From Tildeniella torsiva UHER 1998/13D (GTDB lineage Bacteria; Cyanobacteriota; Cyanobacteriia; Phormidesmidales; Phormidesmidaceae), in NCBI GenBank assembly GCA_019358835.1, contig JAHHIH010000001.1, forward strand, positions 372,001 through 436,000: a DNA stretch of 64,000 nucleotides. The letters are read 5' to 3'. This document shows, one piece after another, positions 17,505 through 25,600 of the stretch. How positions within the stretch are numbered: position 1 is the stretch's first letter; each line of letters opens with the position of its first letter. A program made the translations under genes and the position numbers. The notes beneath the pieces were generated by a model that was not told the origin of the DNA, did no database searches, and saw only the letters and a list, made by a program, of their open reading frames with translations.

Positions 17505-17838
17505 CTACTTCAGCGGCCACCAGGAGACCTTATCGCGGGTGGCTCCGTAGACTTCTTTGAGCCCCTCGGGGTCGATCATCTCCACCAGGTCATTGGCCGA
17601 CTCGGCTAGTTTGTCGGTCTTGATGTTAGCCCACTTTGGTTAGCCCCTTCAGCACCTGCTCCACGGTGCGGTGGTTGAGTTGGCAGGCGCGGGCAATCAG
17701 GTCGATGGGCAGGTCAAAGACATATTCGAGTTTGCTGCCCTGGGGCTTGCGCTCTTGGAAGATCAGCCCTCGCAGTACTGCGGCCACCGCCTGGGGTGGG
17801 TAGGTGCTGCAATTGAGCAGATGATACTGACAGGTAAA
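17505..17838 (-). pseudogene. Frameshifted C-terminal remnant of an unidentified protein
   Basis: On the minus strand one frame reads LIFQERKPQGSKLEYVFDLP through NHRTVEQVLKGLTKVG and stops. The adjacent frame continues as TKWANIKTDKLAESANDL to VSWWPLK and a stop. Removing one T from the TTT at 17635-17637 joins the two into one protein-like sequence, so a single-base insertion (or sequencing error) has split it. There is no start codon or N-terminal part upstream. The family is not recognised. Confidence 0.6.
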
Positions 17839-17924
17839 GGGCTAAGGGATGGGGAGTAGGATGTGCATGGGTGAGGGGTTCGAGTTTTTTATGCACTAGA
17901 AACTTAAAGCTCAGCCATCACTCT

Positions 17925-18968
17925 CTAATCTCCAAACGTCCCATTCAACCCCTGAGCAATCGGATCAAAAATTCCCTGGAGAAGGGAATCAGAATCTAGC
18001 CCTTTTTCCCCCGCTGTGCTCAAGCTAGGGTCGATGGGCACCTGCCCCCACAGGGGAACCGAGAGTTCAGCGGCGATCTGGGTGCCGCCGCCGCTGCCGA
18101 AAATCGGGGTGCGGGTGTCGCAGCAGGGGCACGCCAGGTAGCTCATGTTTTCGATTAGCCCCAGCACGGGCACCCCCACCTGGTGAAACATGTGGATGCT
18201 GCGGCGCAGGTCGGCTAGGGCGATCGCATGGGGAGTGGTCACCATGATCACGCCGCAGATGGGGCTTTCTTGCACCAGGGTGATTTGGGCATCGCCAGTG
18301 CCGGGGGGTAGGTCAACCAGCAGGTAGTCCAACTCGCCCCAGGCCACCTGCTGAATAAACTGGGTGAGAATTTTGTGCAGCACTGGCCCCCGCCAGGCCA
18401 GGGGGTGATCGGGTTCGGCCAGCAGCCCCACGGACATAAGTTTGATGCCGTGGACTTCTAGGGGCACAAACCGCTGTCCATTTGGGGTTTCAACCACCTC
18501 GACCTGGGCCTGCCCCAGCCCCAGCAGTTGGGGCACATTGGGGCCATAGATATCGGCATCGAGCAGGCCGACCTTGGCTCCGGTGCGGGTAAGGGCGATC
18601 GCCAACTGCACCGCCGTGGTCGATTTACCGACGCCGCCTTTGCCGCTGGCGATCGCCAAGGTCGTGCGCACGCCGGGGATGGTGCAAACCTGCACGTAGA
18701 CTTTTTTGACCCAGGGCAGTTCTGAAAGACTCTGCTGCACCTGATGTTCCAATACGAGTTGATGGGCACCGACGTACAGGCGCAGGTACACGTAGTCGCC
18801 TACCACCCGCAGGTTGCGCACCATACCTAGGCTGACCAGGTCGTTGCCCAAGGTGGGTGCTTGCAGGTGTTTGAGCTGGTTGGTGACCTCGGCTTTGCGG
18901 GCTGCTTCCTCCGGGCTGGGAAGCGTTTTCTCTGGAGCCGGGGCGCTGGTCTGAACGGGGCTAACCAT
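17925..18968 (-). CDS. Mrp/ApbC-family P-loop ATPase (iron-sulfur cluster carrier type)
   Basis: A 347-residue protein. An N-terminal MIP18/DUF59-like domain (about 25-95) precedes a P-loop of the deviant Walker A type, GKGGVGKS (109-116). DADIYGPNVPQLLG and a C-terminal CPCC cluster-binding region follow (NMSYLACPCCD). The family holds and transfers Fe-S clusters. It ends the operon containing a ferredoxin and an AprA-like flavoprotein, so supplying clusters to them is a reasonable inference. Its start overlaps the HEAT gene by 8 bp. Confidence 0.9.
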   Translation of the reverse strand: MVSPVQTSAPAPEKTLPSPEEAARKAEVTNQLKHLQAPTLGNDLVSLGMVRNLRVVGDYVYLRLYVGAHQLVLEHQVQQSLSELPWVKKVYVQVCTIPGVRTTLAIASGKGGVGKSTTAVQLAIALTRTGAKVGLLDADIYGPNVPQLLGLGQAQVEVVETPNGQRFVPLEVHGIKLMSVGLLAEPDHPLAWRGPVLHKILTQFIQQVAWGELDYLLVDLPPGTGDAQITLVQESPICGVIMVTTPHAIALADLRRSIHMFHQVGVPVLGLIENMSYLACPCCDTRTPIFGSGGGTQIAAELSVPLWGQVPIDPSLSTAGEKGLDSDSLLQGIFDPIAQGLNGTFGD

Positions 18969-19923
18969 GGGCGGTTGCGGCTAGGGTCTGGTTGATTTTG
19001 GCGATCGCTCGCTCCGAAAAAATCCGTACGTCAATATCTGGGTCATTCAAGGTTTGCTGCAAGGCCGACAGTGCCTCGGCTTGCCCCAGGTTGCCCAGGG
19101 CCGTGGCCGCATCGCGCCGCACATCGGAGAAGTCATCGGCCAAGGCGTTGATCAAGGTGGGCAGGGCACGCGGGTCGGCGTTTTTTTGCAACGCCCGCAC
19201 CGCAAACTTTCGCACCTGCCATTCTGGGTCAGTGAGGGCCGCCACCAGGGCAGCGATCGCCGCCGGGTCAGCCAAAATGTCTAACGCCTGGGCCGCATTG
19301 CGCCGCACCTGCCAGTCGGCATCCTGGGTAAGTAAGGTGCTGAGCAGCGGCACAACGCCATCATCGCTGAGGTGGCCCAGAGTGAGCACCGCCGCCCGCC
19401 GCACTGTTTCTGACGGATCTTGAGCCAGGGCCAACGCCGGTTCGCAGCGCACCACCTGGTTCAGGTAGCGCAGGGTGGTCACCGCCGCTTCCCGCAGTTC
19501 GACATTCTCTGACTCAAAAAACGGCAGAATGAACGGCAACGCCTGGGCATCGTGAATCTTCCGCAGCAGCACCAGCGCATTGAGCTGAGCGTGGAAATTC
19601 CCGGTTTGCAACACATCCAGCAGTTTCATCAGGTCGTCGGTCGAGACCAACTCCTTGAGAGCCGACAGAGCTTCGTTCCGCACCGCCTCGTGGGGCGACC
19701 CCAGACAGCCCAGCAAAGGCGGAATCGCGCTGGGGTGGGCAAATTCCCACAGGGTGGTAATCACCAGGGTCTGCACCGTCGGGTCGTCGTCTTGGAGAGC
19801 ATCGATCAGGGGCGCGATCGCATCTTCATCGCCCAGGTGTTGCAGGGTTTTGATGGCGACGAGGCGATCGTCTAGAAGGGGCGATCGCAAGAGTGTAATC
19901 CATTGGTCAAGTTCGGAGTCCAT
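18961..19923 (-). CDS. HEAT-repeat protein
   Basis: A 320-residue protein from ATG 19923 made of about nine HEAT/PBS-lyase-type repeats (DEDAIAPLIDALQDDDPTVQ, DWQVRRNAAQALDILADPAA, EWQVRKFAVRALQ). No signal or membrane segment. HEAT proteins of this length act as scaffolds, and in cyanobacteria also as bilin lyases (CpcE/F) or NblB-like phycobilisome factors. Its operon with ferredoxin and flavoprotein argues for a partner role there, but a bilin-related role cannot be excluded. Confidence 0.8.
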   Translation of the reverse strand: MDSELDQWITLLRSPLLDDRLVAIKTLQHLGDEDAIAPLIDALQDDDPTVQTLVITTLWEFAHPSAIPPLLGCLGSPHEAVRNEALSALKELVSTDDLMKLLDVLQTGNFHAQLNALVLLRKIHDAQALPFILPFFESENVELREAAVTTLRYLNQVVRCEPALALAQDPSETVRRAAVLTLGHLSDDGVVPLLSTLLTQDADWQVRRNAAQALDILADPAAIAALVAALTDPEWQVRKFAVRALQKNADPRALPTLINALADDFSDVRRDAATALGNLGQAEALSALQQTLNDPDIDVRIFSERAIAKINQTLAATAHG

Positions 19924-20050
19924 GGGGGCAGGGGGTGGATGGGTAAGGGGGTAGGGGGTGAGGGGTAGGGGGTAGGTTTGGTTATGGGTTGCAGGGGTTG
20001 GAGTTTCACTCAGACACTCCCCACCCACTACTCCTTACCCCCCACTCCCG
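19924..20050. repeat. Heptamer element with conserved core
   Basis: G-rich arm 19924-19972, core at about 19977-20018 containing GGGTTGCAGGGGTT and TTCACTCAGACACT, C-rich arm 20020-20048. It fills the gap between the HEAT and ferredoxin genes. Confidence 0.8.
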
Positions 20051-20278
20051 TCACCGCAACAAAAACGGAATCTGCACCGTAATCGCCCCGGTGGGGCATT
20101 CCTTCTCGCAGGGTAGGCAAAACCAGCATTCGTCGTATTTCATATAGGCTTTGCCGGTTTCGGGGTTCTTTACCAGCACATCGAGGGGGCAGACTTCGAT
20201 GCAGGCGTTGCATTTTTCCAGACATTTCGATTCATCGACGATCACGGGGACGTCAACGCGTTGGGAGGTTTGGGCCAT
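20051..20278 (-). CDS. 4Fe-4S dicluster ferredoxin (AprB-like partner)
   Basis: A 75-residue ferredoxin from ATG 20278. The first cluster motif is CLEKCNACIEVCP; the second is CWFCLPCEKECP. The unequal cluster spacing resembles AprB-type and other two-cluster ferredoxins. It sits directly downstream of the AprA-like flavoprotein, so it is probably that enzyme's electron-transfer subunit. Confidence 0.85.
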   Translation of the reverse strand: MAQTSQRVDVPVIVDESKCLEKCNACIEVCPLDVLVKNPETGKAYMKYDECWFCLPCEKECPTGAITVQIPFLLR

Positions 20279-20410
20279 GGGAGGGGTAGAGGGGTAGAGG
20301 GGTAGAGGGGTAGGGGGTGTGGGATAGGGGGTAGGTTGGGTTGTTGGTTGCAGGGGTTGAAGGTTCACTCAGACTCTCCCCACTCCCCACTCCCTACCCC
20401 CCACTCCCCA
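20279..20410. repeat. Heptamer element with conserved core
   Basis: G-rich arm 20280-20335, core 20337-20378 with GGTTGCAGGGGTTGAAGG and TTCACTCAGACTCT, C-rich arm 20380-20410. It is nearly the same core as at 19977-20018. Confidence 0.8.
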
Positions 20411-22141
20411 TCACCGAACGGCAACATCGTAGACTTCTTCCTTCAAATCAACATCAATGATGTAGGGCTCGACCGGGCGCTTGAACAGTTCCATCTCCCC
20501 AGTTTCCGCCTTCTTCAAATTCACGTGGCAGAACCATTCGGCATCGTTTTTCTCGGGGTAGTCGAGGCGGTAGTGGTAGAGGCCCCAGCGGGTTTCTTTG
20601 CGATACAGCGATGCCCGCGCCGCCATTTCGGCGCAGTCGCGGATGAAGTGGACTTCTGCACAGCGCATCAGTTCGTGGGGGTCGCGAGCACCCATTTCGG
20701 TGAGGGTGTCGGTGTAGGCGACGAACTTCTCCAGGCCGATCTCCATTTTGTGAGGCGACTTGGGCGGTTGCAGGTAGTCGTTCACGAGCCGACGCAGCTT
20801 ATATTCCACCTGGGTATGGGGGATGCCGTTGGGCTGGGTGAGGGGGTGATAAATGCGGGCCTGCTCGGCGGCAAGAAAGTCGGCGTCGGGTTCGAGGTGG
20901 TCTAGGCTTTGGAGGTAATCAACGGCGTTTTCTCCCGCAACACGGCCATAGACAAAAGCCCCGATCATATAGTTGTGGGGCACGCTGGCCATGTCGCCAG
21001 CGGCGTAGAGTCCGGGCACGGTGGTTTCAGCCCGTTCATTCACCCACACCCCCGAGGCGCTGTGGCCGCTGCACAGGCCAATTTCAGAGATATTCATCTC
21101 GACGCCGTGGGTGCGGTAGTTTTCGCCCCGGCCCTCGTGGAAGCGGCCTCGGCTGGGGCGTTCGTTGGCCCAGAGGATGGACTCGATTTCGGCAATGGTG
21201 TCGTCATCGAGGTGGTACATCTTCAGGTGGACGGGGCCGTTGCCGGAGTTGAGTTCTTTGTAGATCTCCAGCATCATCTGGCCGCTCCAGTAGTCGCAGT
21301 TGATGAAGCGGTGGCCCTCGGCGTTGGCGGTGTAGGCCCCAAAGGGGCTGGCCACGTAGGCGCAGGCGGGGCCGTTGTAGTCTTTGATCAGCGGGTTGAT
21401 CTGGAAGCATTCAATGTTGGTCAACTCGGCCCCGGCGTGGTAGGCCATAGCATAGCCGTCGCCCGCGTTGGTGGGGTTTTCGTAGGTGCCGTAGAGGTAG
21501 CCGGAGGCGGGCAGGCCCAACCGACCGCAGGCCCCGGTGCAGAGAATCACCGCCTTGGCCTGAATCACTACGAAGTCGCCGCTGCGCACGTCAAAGCCAA
21601 CAACCCCGGTGGCGCGACCGTTTTGCACGATCACGCGGGTGGCCATCACCCGGTTGGTGACATTTACCCCATGGCGCTTCACCTGGCGGGTGAGAATTTT
21701 TTTGAGGTCTTTGCCTTCGGGCATGGGGAGGACGTATTTGCCCACCCGGTGTACCTGCTTGAGGTCGTAGTTGCCGTCGGGGTCTTTTTGAAATTTCACC
21801 CCCCAGCTTTCGAGTTCTTGAATCACCTCAAAGCCCAGTCGCCCGGTTTCGTAGACGGCTTTTTGGTTGACGATGCCGTCATTGGCGATCGTGATTTCGC
21901 GCACGTACTGCTCGGGGGTAGAGTTGCCGGGGATGACGGCGGTGTTGACCCCATCCATACCCATGGCGATCGCCCCGCTGCGGCGAATGTTGGCCTTCTC
22001 TAAAATCAGCACGTCGCTGTCGGGGTTGGCCTGCTTGGCCTTGATGCCCGCCATGGTGCCAGCGGTGCCGCCGCCAACTACCAGCACATCGGTTTGCATG
22101 CGCTGGATCTTGAATCCGAAATCTGTCGCGAGGATTTGCAT
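20411..22141 (-). CDS. AprA/fumarate-reductase-type flavoprotein
   Basis: A 576-residue FAD protein from ATG 22141. The dinucleotide-binding motif VLVVGGGTAGTMAG lies near the N-terminus. EKANIRRSGAIAMGMDGVN resembles the adenylylsulfate reductase alpha subunit more than succinate dehydrogenase. A C-terminal GLYAAGDMASV closes the FAD site. With its dedicated ferredoxin it could be an APS-reductase-like or sulfur-related redox enzyme; the reaction is unproven. It is rich in Met and Cys, so the sulfur economy of neighbouring genes does not extend to it. Probable order of transcription: TauD-like, this, ferredoxin, HEAT, Mrp. Confidence 0.85.
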   Translation of the reverse strand: MQILATDFGFKIQRMQTDVLVVGGGTAGTMAGIKAKQANPDSDVLILEKANIRRSGAIAMGMDGVNTAVIPGNSTPEQYVREITIANDGIVNQKAVYETGRLGFEVIQELESWGVKFQKDPDGNYDLKQVHRVGKYVLPMPEGKDLKKILTRQVKRHGVNVTNRVMATRVIVQNGRATGVVGFDVRSGDFVVIQAKAVILCTGACGRLGLPASGYLYGTYENPTNAGDGYAMAYHAGAELTNIECFQINPLIKDYNGPACAYVASPFGAYTANAEGHRFINCDYWSGQMMLEIYKELNSGNGPVHLKMYHLDDDTIAEIESILWANERPSRGRFHEGRGENYRTHGVEMNISEIGLCSGHSASGVWVNERAETTVPGLYAAGDMASVPHNYMIGAFVYGRVAGENAVDYLQSLDHLEPDADFLAAEQARIYHPLTQPNGIPHTQVEYKLRRLVNDYLQPPKSPHKMEIGLEKFVAYTDTLTEMGARDPHELMRCAEVHFIRDCAEMAARASLYRKETRWGLYHYRLDYPEKNDAEWFCHVNLKKAETGEMELFKRPVEPYIIDVDLKEEVYDVAVR

Positions 22142-22292
22142 GGGTGTCGAGGGGACGAAGGGGTAGGGAGTGGGGAGTAGGGAGTGGGGAGTAGGGAGTG
22201 GGAAATGGATGGGTGAGGGAGGGGAGTAGGCTGTGTCCAAAATCTAAAATCCAAAATTTGGGCAACAACCCCCTACCCCTTACCCCTTACCC
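22142..22292. repeat. Heptamer-type G-rich/C-rich intergenic element
   Basis: GGGGAGTA units at 22160-22230 and CCCCTACCCCTTACC at 22270-22285, with an AT-rich insert of AAAATC-type repeats (22240-22260) between them. Confidence 0.6.
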
Positions 22293-23210
22293 TCAAGACG
22301 CGATCGCCAACAGCCCGTTATAGGCCGCAGAGTCACCTTTGAGCGCTACGCTCGACTCGCCCTCGACATTGACGGGCAGGTCGCCGACGATGGTGACCCG
22401 CTGCACGCGGCGGGGTTGCTGGCCGTAGTCTGCGATCGCATAGTGCTGCGTAGCCCGGTTATCCCAAAAGGCCACATCGCCCGGCTGCCAGCGCCAGCGC
22501 ACGGTATTTTCGGGCCGGGTGATGTAGCTTTGCAGGGTGCGCAGCAAGTCTTCAGATTCTGTTTGGGAAAGGCCCTGGAAGCGGCGCACAAAGCCGCCAA
22601 GCATCAGGGATTTTTCGCCCGATTCGGGGTGGACGCGCACTACCGGGTGGCGGGTTTCAAACACGGTCGATTCAAAGGTTTGGCGGTACTGTTTGAAGTA
22701 GTCGCTGAGATGGGTGGCCCCGGTGGTGTAGTCGTAGGCGTTGCTGTGGATGGCCCAGAGGCGATCGGCCAGAGCCTGGAGCGGTGTGGGCAGGTCGTCG
22801 TAGGCGGTGACGGTATTGGCCCAAAGGGTATCGCCACCCACGGAGGGAATCTCCACCGCCCGCAGCACCGCACCTAGCACTGGCGTATCAATAAAGGTAA
22901 CATCGGTATGCCAGTAGTTGGCGTAGCCGTGATTTTTGCCGTAGTTCAAATCCAGCACCTCGGGTCGCTGCTCCAGTGGCGGCAGGGTGGGGTGGGCGGC
23001 GGTGATTGGGCCAAAGCGGCGGGCAAAGGCAATTTGACCTTCCGAATCCAGCTCGTGCTGGTCGCGAAAGAAAATGACTTTGTACTGCACCAGGGTGCGG
23101 CGAATCGCCTGAATCACCCCATCGCTGAGCTGACTAGCCAGGTCGAGGCCTACAATTTCGGCACCGATGCGACCGGCAACGGGCCGCACCTCAAAGGGTT
23201 GAAGGGTCAT
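22293..23210 (-). CDS. TauD/TfdA-family 2-oxoglutarate dioxygenase
   Basis: A 305-residue Fe(II)/2-oxoglutarate dioxygenase of the taurine dioxygenase family. The HxD of the facial triad is in NYWHTDVTF (His101, Asp103); the distal His and the 2OG-binding Arg lie in ATQHYAIADYG and QPRRVQRVTI. It would release sulfite from taurine or a related sulfonate (or sulfate ester), complementing SsuD. It has no cysteine and one internal Met. A candidate promoter on the minus strand has a perfect -35 TTGACA (23243-23248). Confidence 0.9.
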   Translation of the reverse strand: MTLQPFEVRPVAGRIGAEIVGLDLASQLSDGVIQAIRRTLVQYKVIFFRDQHELDSEGQIAFARRFGPITAAHPTLPPLEQRPEVLDLNYGKNHGYANYWHTDVTFIDTPVLGAVLRAVEIPSVGGDTLWANTVTAYDDLPTPLQALADRLWAIHSNAYDYTTGATHLSDYFKQYRQTFESTVFETRHPVVRVHPESGEKSLMLGGFVRRFQGLSQTESEDLLRTLQSYITRPENTVRWRWQPGDVAFWDNRATQHYAIADYGQQPRRVQRVTIVGDLPVNVEGESSVALKGDSAAYNGLLAIAS

Positions 23211-23345
23211 AGAACTATCCGCTAAAAATGCTCTTGGTGGTTTGTCAATAGATAAATTTGGGATTTGGACTGCTTTTAACCCGATCCCTCGCGGTGCATT
23301 GCTGCGCTAATGCACCCTACGAGAATCCCTATGCCTGGGTTCCTG

Positions 23346-24041
23346 CTAGGGCTGAAGCCACAGGGCACAGTCAGAGCGGTTGAGGGTGGCGATCGCCGCC
23401 TCTAGCTGCGGGGGGCGGCCCCACAGCTCTAGCTCAAACCAGCCGTCGCGATCGCCCTGGCTGGGTAAAGACGCGCTCAGAATGGTGACCGCCACGTCGT
23501 AGTCTTTGACCAGGTCGGAAATCACCGGCTGGGGGTGGCAGTGGGCGGGAATGTGGAGCTGAAGGCGAATGCGATCGCATCCTCTAGGCAACACCACCGG
23601 CTTTTGCGCCAGGGATTCTCCCTCATTCAGCAGTCTGGGGGTGGCCTTGATGGCTCGCTTCGGCACAAACTGCACCTGTAAGTCTTTTAGGTAGGCCAGC
23701 GAACTCGCCTGCTGCTGAGGCCGCCCCCCCAGCGCCAGCACAAACTCGCCACCCCGCTTGCGCCGGGCCGACAGTGCTGCCCCCACAATGTTGACCGTCA
23801 CCCCAAAGCGCGAGGTCAGTCGCGACAAAATTGGCAGCCGCTGGTAAGTTGGCGGAATCACGACCTGGCACACCACAGGCGACCCAGGCGAACTCATTGC
23901 CTGGGTCGTAGAGAGCACCTGAGGGGAGCGATGATGCTCTTTAAGGGGAGAGAACGCCAGCGGGCGCGGCAACCCCACCGGAGCGGAGGGGAACCAGGGT
24001 TCACCATTCGCCAGTTCATATTCTAGGTTTGAGTACCACAT
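23346..24041 (-). CDS. Stand-alone protein with two NIL domains
   Basis: About 231 residues from ATG 24041 (an upstream ATG at 24104 would add a hydrophobic 21). Two tandem copies of the NIL fold are visible: the first around VVCQVVIPPTYQRLPILSRL, the second around RIRLQLHIPAHCHPQPVISD. NIL domains are the methionine-sensing C-terminal domains of MetN ABC ATPases; here they occur without an ATPase. A sensory or regulatory role in sulfur amino-acid status is inferred. The shared sulfur-gene motif lies upstream at 24138-24161. Confidence 0.75.
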   Translation of the reverse strand: MWYSNLEYELANGEPWFPSAPVGLPRPLAFSPLKEHHRSPQVLSTTQAMSSPGSPVVCQVVIPPTYQRLPILSRLTSRFGVTVNIVGAALSARRKRGGEFVLALGGRPQQQASSLAYLKDLQVQFVPKRAIKATPRLLNEGESLAQKPVVLPRGCDRIRLQLHIPAHCHPQPVISDLVKDYDVAVTILSASLPSQGDRDGWFELELWGRPPQLEAAIATLNRSDCALWLQP

Positions 24042-24137
24042 AGCAAAAATTCTGAGTAACGCCTGGCCACCTAACCACAGCAACACCCCAGGCATCGCGC
24101 CCACTGGCCGTGAGGAATTATGCGTCGAATGCAGCTA

Positions 24138-24161
24138 AATTTCAAGTAAAGTGAATTACAA
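24138..24161 (-). promoter_or_regulatory. Shared sulfur-gene upstream motif, copy 2
   Basis: Read on the minus strand: TTGTAA, 5 nt, TTTACTTGAA, then ATT, matching 18 of 24 positions of the copy upstream of the ssu cluster (15724-15747). It lies ~97 bp upstream of the NIL gene ATG. Confidence 0.45.
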
Positions 24162-24425
24162 ATGAAATTTAAGTACACACAAAGTACAGAGAAGGATCGC
24201 CCTGTTGCTCAGCGCCAGGTCGGCAACACTATCACGGTCAGCAGGCATGAGCAGGCAAGGTCTGGATAGTTCTGCCTGCGATCGCACCTCATCTACCCCG
24301 TAGCCAGTGATGCAAAAGCAGCCGTGCTGACGACAGGCTTGCCCCAGATGCTCGGCCACGGGCAGAGATAAGCCTGAGGATATTCGCAGTGGGGTAATGC
24401 CGATGATGGGAATAGTCTGTGACAT
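24156..24425 (-). pseudogene. Truncated isopenicillin N synthase-like 2OG oxygenase
   Basis: From ATG 24425 the first ~45 residues (TIPIIGITPL, then EHLGQACRQHGCFCITGYGV) match the DIOX_N start of the isopenicillin N synthase-like oxygenases. The rest of the reading frame is unrelated and stops after ~90 residues. The catalytic 2OG-Fe domain (~250 residues) is absent, so this is a remnant. Confidence 0.65.
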
Positions 24426-24483
24426 GGTGGTGGTTGACGCCACACCACTTTACTTGCCTTCTTTAGACATTAAGCGAGTTATT

Positions 24484-24542
24484 TGTAGCTCGAATTACAA
24501 TTAATTTTGACCCACAAAAACGCACCTGTAGCTGAAACTACA
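24484..24542. promoter_or_regulatory. Two perfect TGTA-N8-TACA boxes (NtcA-type)
   Basis: TGTA-N8-TACA occurs at 24484-24499 and again at 24527-24542, centres 43 bp apart (about four helical turns). This is the consensus of the cyanobacterial nitrogen regulator NtcA. The boxes lie between the truncated oxygenase (minus) and cpcB (plus, ~415 bp away), so the controlled promoter is not certain. Confidence 0.6.
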
Positions 24543-24954
24543 ATTGTTATATAGCCTTACAAAGGCTAGTCTTGGCGAGGTCAAAATCTCGGAAAATTGT
24601 AATTACAGAAACAAATAAATGGTAATTTTTTGACGTTTTTGTAGTCCGAGAAACAACGGCAATTCCTAAATTTTTTGTAACAAAACAGCTTACCCATTTG
24701 CTATATAAGTAAATCAAGGTTGGTTTTGAAACAGCCTTTGCCAACTCTGAGTTGCGATCGCTCTTTACTGTCAGCCCATCGCCCTTATCTAGCAATTGAT
24801 ATCAATGCAGGCTTAAGTCAAGCTTGCGAATTTCGGGCATTGACCAGTGCCCAGTTTTTGCGCGGGCTTGTTTAATGCAGGCTAGGTAACGGTGGTTGAG
24901 ATGGCAAAGTCCAGCCTGAATTTTGATGAAGTCAGTCTTTAGGAGACCTGTGTT
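24543..24954. other. Long cpcBA leader region
   Basis: About 410 bp with no convincing gene in any frame. It should hold the cpcBA promoter and 5'-UTR. The only firm signal is the ribosome-binding site AGGAGA at about 24941-24946 before the cpcB ATG. Confidence 0.5.
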
Positions 24955-25476
24955 ATGTCCTTTGATGTCTTTTCTAAGGTAGTTTCTCAAGCTGATAGCC
25001 GAGGTGCTTACCTTAGTGATGACCAGGTAGATGCCTTAATCAACCTGGTCAAAGATGGCAACAAGCGCATTGATGCCGTTAACCGCATTACTAGCAGCTC
25101 GTCGGCGATCGTAGCCAGTGCTGCCCGTGAATTGTTTGCCGAGCAGCCTCAGCTGACAGCCCCCGGCGGCAATGCTTATACCAATCGTCGGGCAGCCGCC
25201 TGCCTGCGCGATCTAGAAATTATTCTGCGCTACGTCACCTACGCAATTTTCGCTGGTGATGCCAGCATCCTAGAAGATCGCGCCCTGAATGGCCTGCGCG
25301 AAACCTATGTTGCCTTGGGTACCCCCGGTGCTTCAGTAGCTGCTGGCGTTGAAAAACTCAAAGAAGCCTCCATTCGCGTTGTTAGCGACACCGCCAATAT
25401 CACCCAGGGCGATTGCAGCTCTCTCATTTCTGAGCTGTCTGGCTATTTTGACCGGGCTGCCTCGGCAGTGGCCTAG
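24955..25476 (+). CDS. cpcB: Phycocyanin beta subunit, sulfur-depleted type
   Basis: A 173-residue phycobiliprotein. The chromophore cysteines are at residue 83 ([11 protein letters not shown]) and 154 (QGDCSSL), and the methylated Asn site is in GGNAY. The third cysteine normal in phycocyanin beta (EDRCLNGL) is replaced by Ala (EDRALNGL). There is no methionine besides the initiator; typical CpcB has several. This is the composition of the PC-3 phycocyanin made by Calothrix/Tolypothrix under sulfur starvation. AGGAGA sets the start. It is cotranscribed with cpcA; no rod linker or lyase genes follow. Confidence 0.93.
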   Translation: MSFDVFSKVVSQADSRGAYLSDDQVDALINLVKDGNKRIDAVNRITSSSSAIVASAARELFAEQPQLTAPGGNAYTNRRAAACLRDLEIILRYVTYAIFAGDASILEDRALNGLRETYVALGTPGASVAAGVEKLKEASIRVVSDTANITQGDCSSLISELSGYFDRAASAVA

Positions 25477-25600
25477 GTTTTGAGCCATACCAAGCCCAGC
25501 TCAGAATCTGTAATTTTCCCACCGACAGAACTCCACTTCTGGACTTGGATGAGGTTTATTTCCATACCCTTTACACCTTTACGTTTGAGGTAATCGTTCG

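Noticed and set aside
20909..22003. Long plus-strand open frame opposite the AprA-like flavoprotein
   Set aside because: Antisense shadow in GC-rich coding DNA; no domain, start signal or homology pattern.
24547..24795. 82-aa minus-strand frame upstream of cpcB
   Set aside because: No ribosome-binding site or recognisable motif; lies in an AT-rich regulatory region.
24955..25476. Phycoerythrocyanin beta (PecB) instead of phycocyanin beta
   Set aside because: The [20 protein letters not shown] region and the partner alpha chain match phycocyanin; the alpha chain is clearly CpcA.
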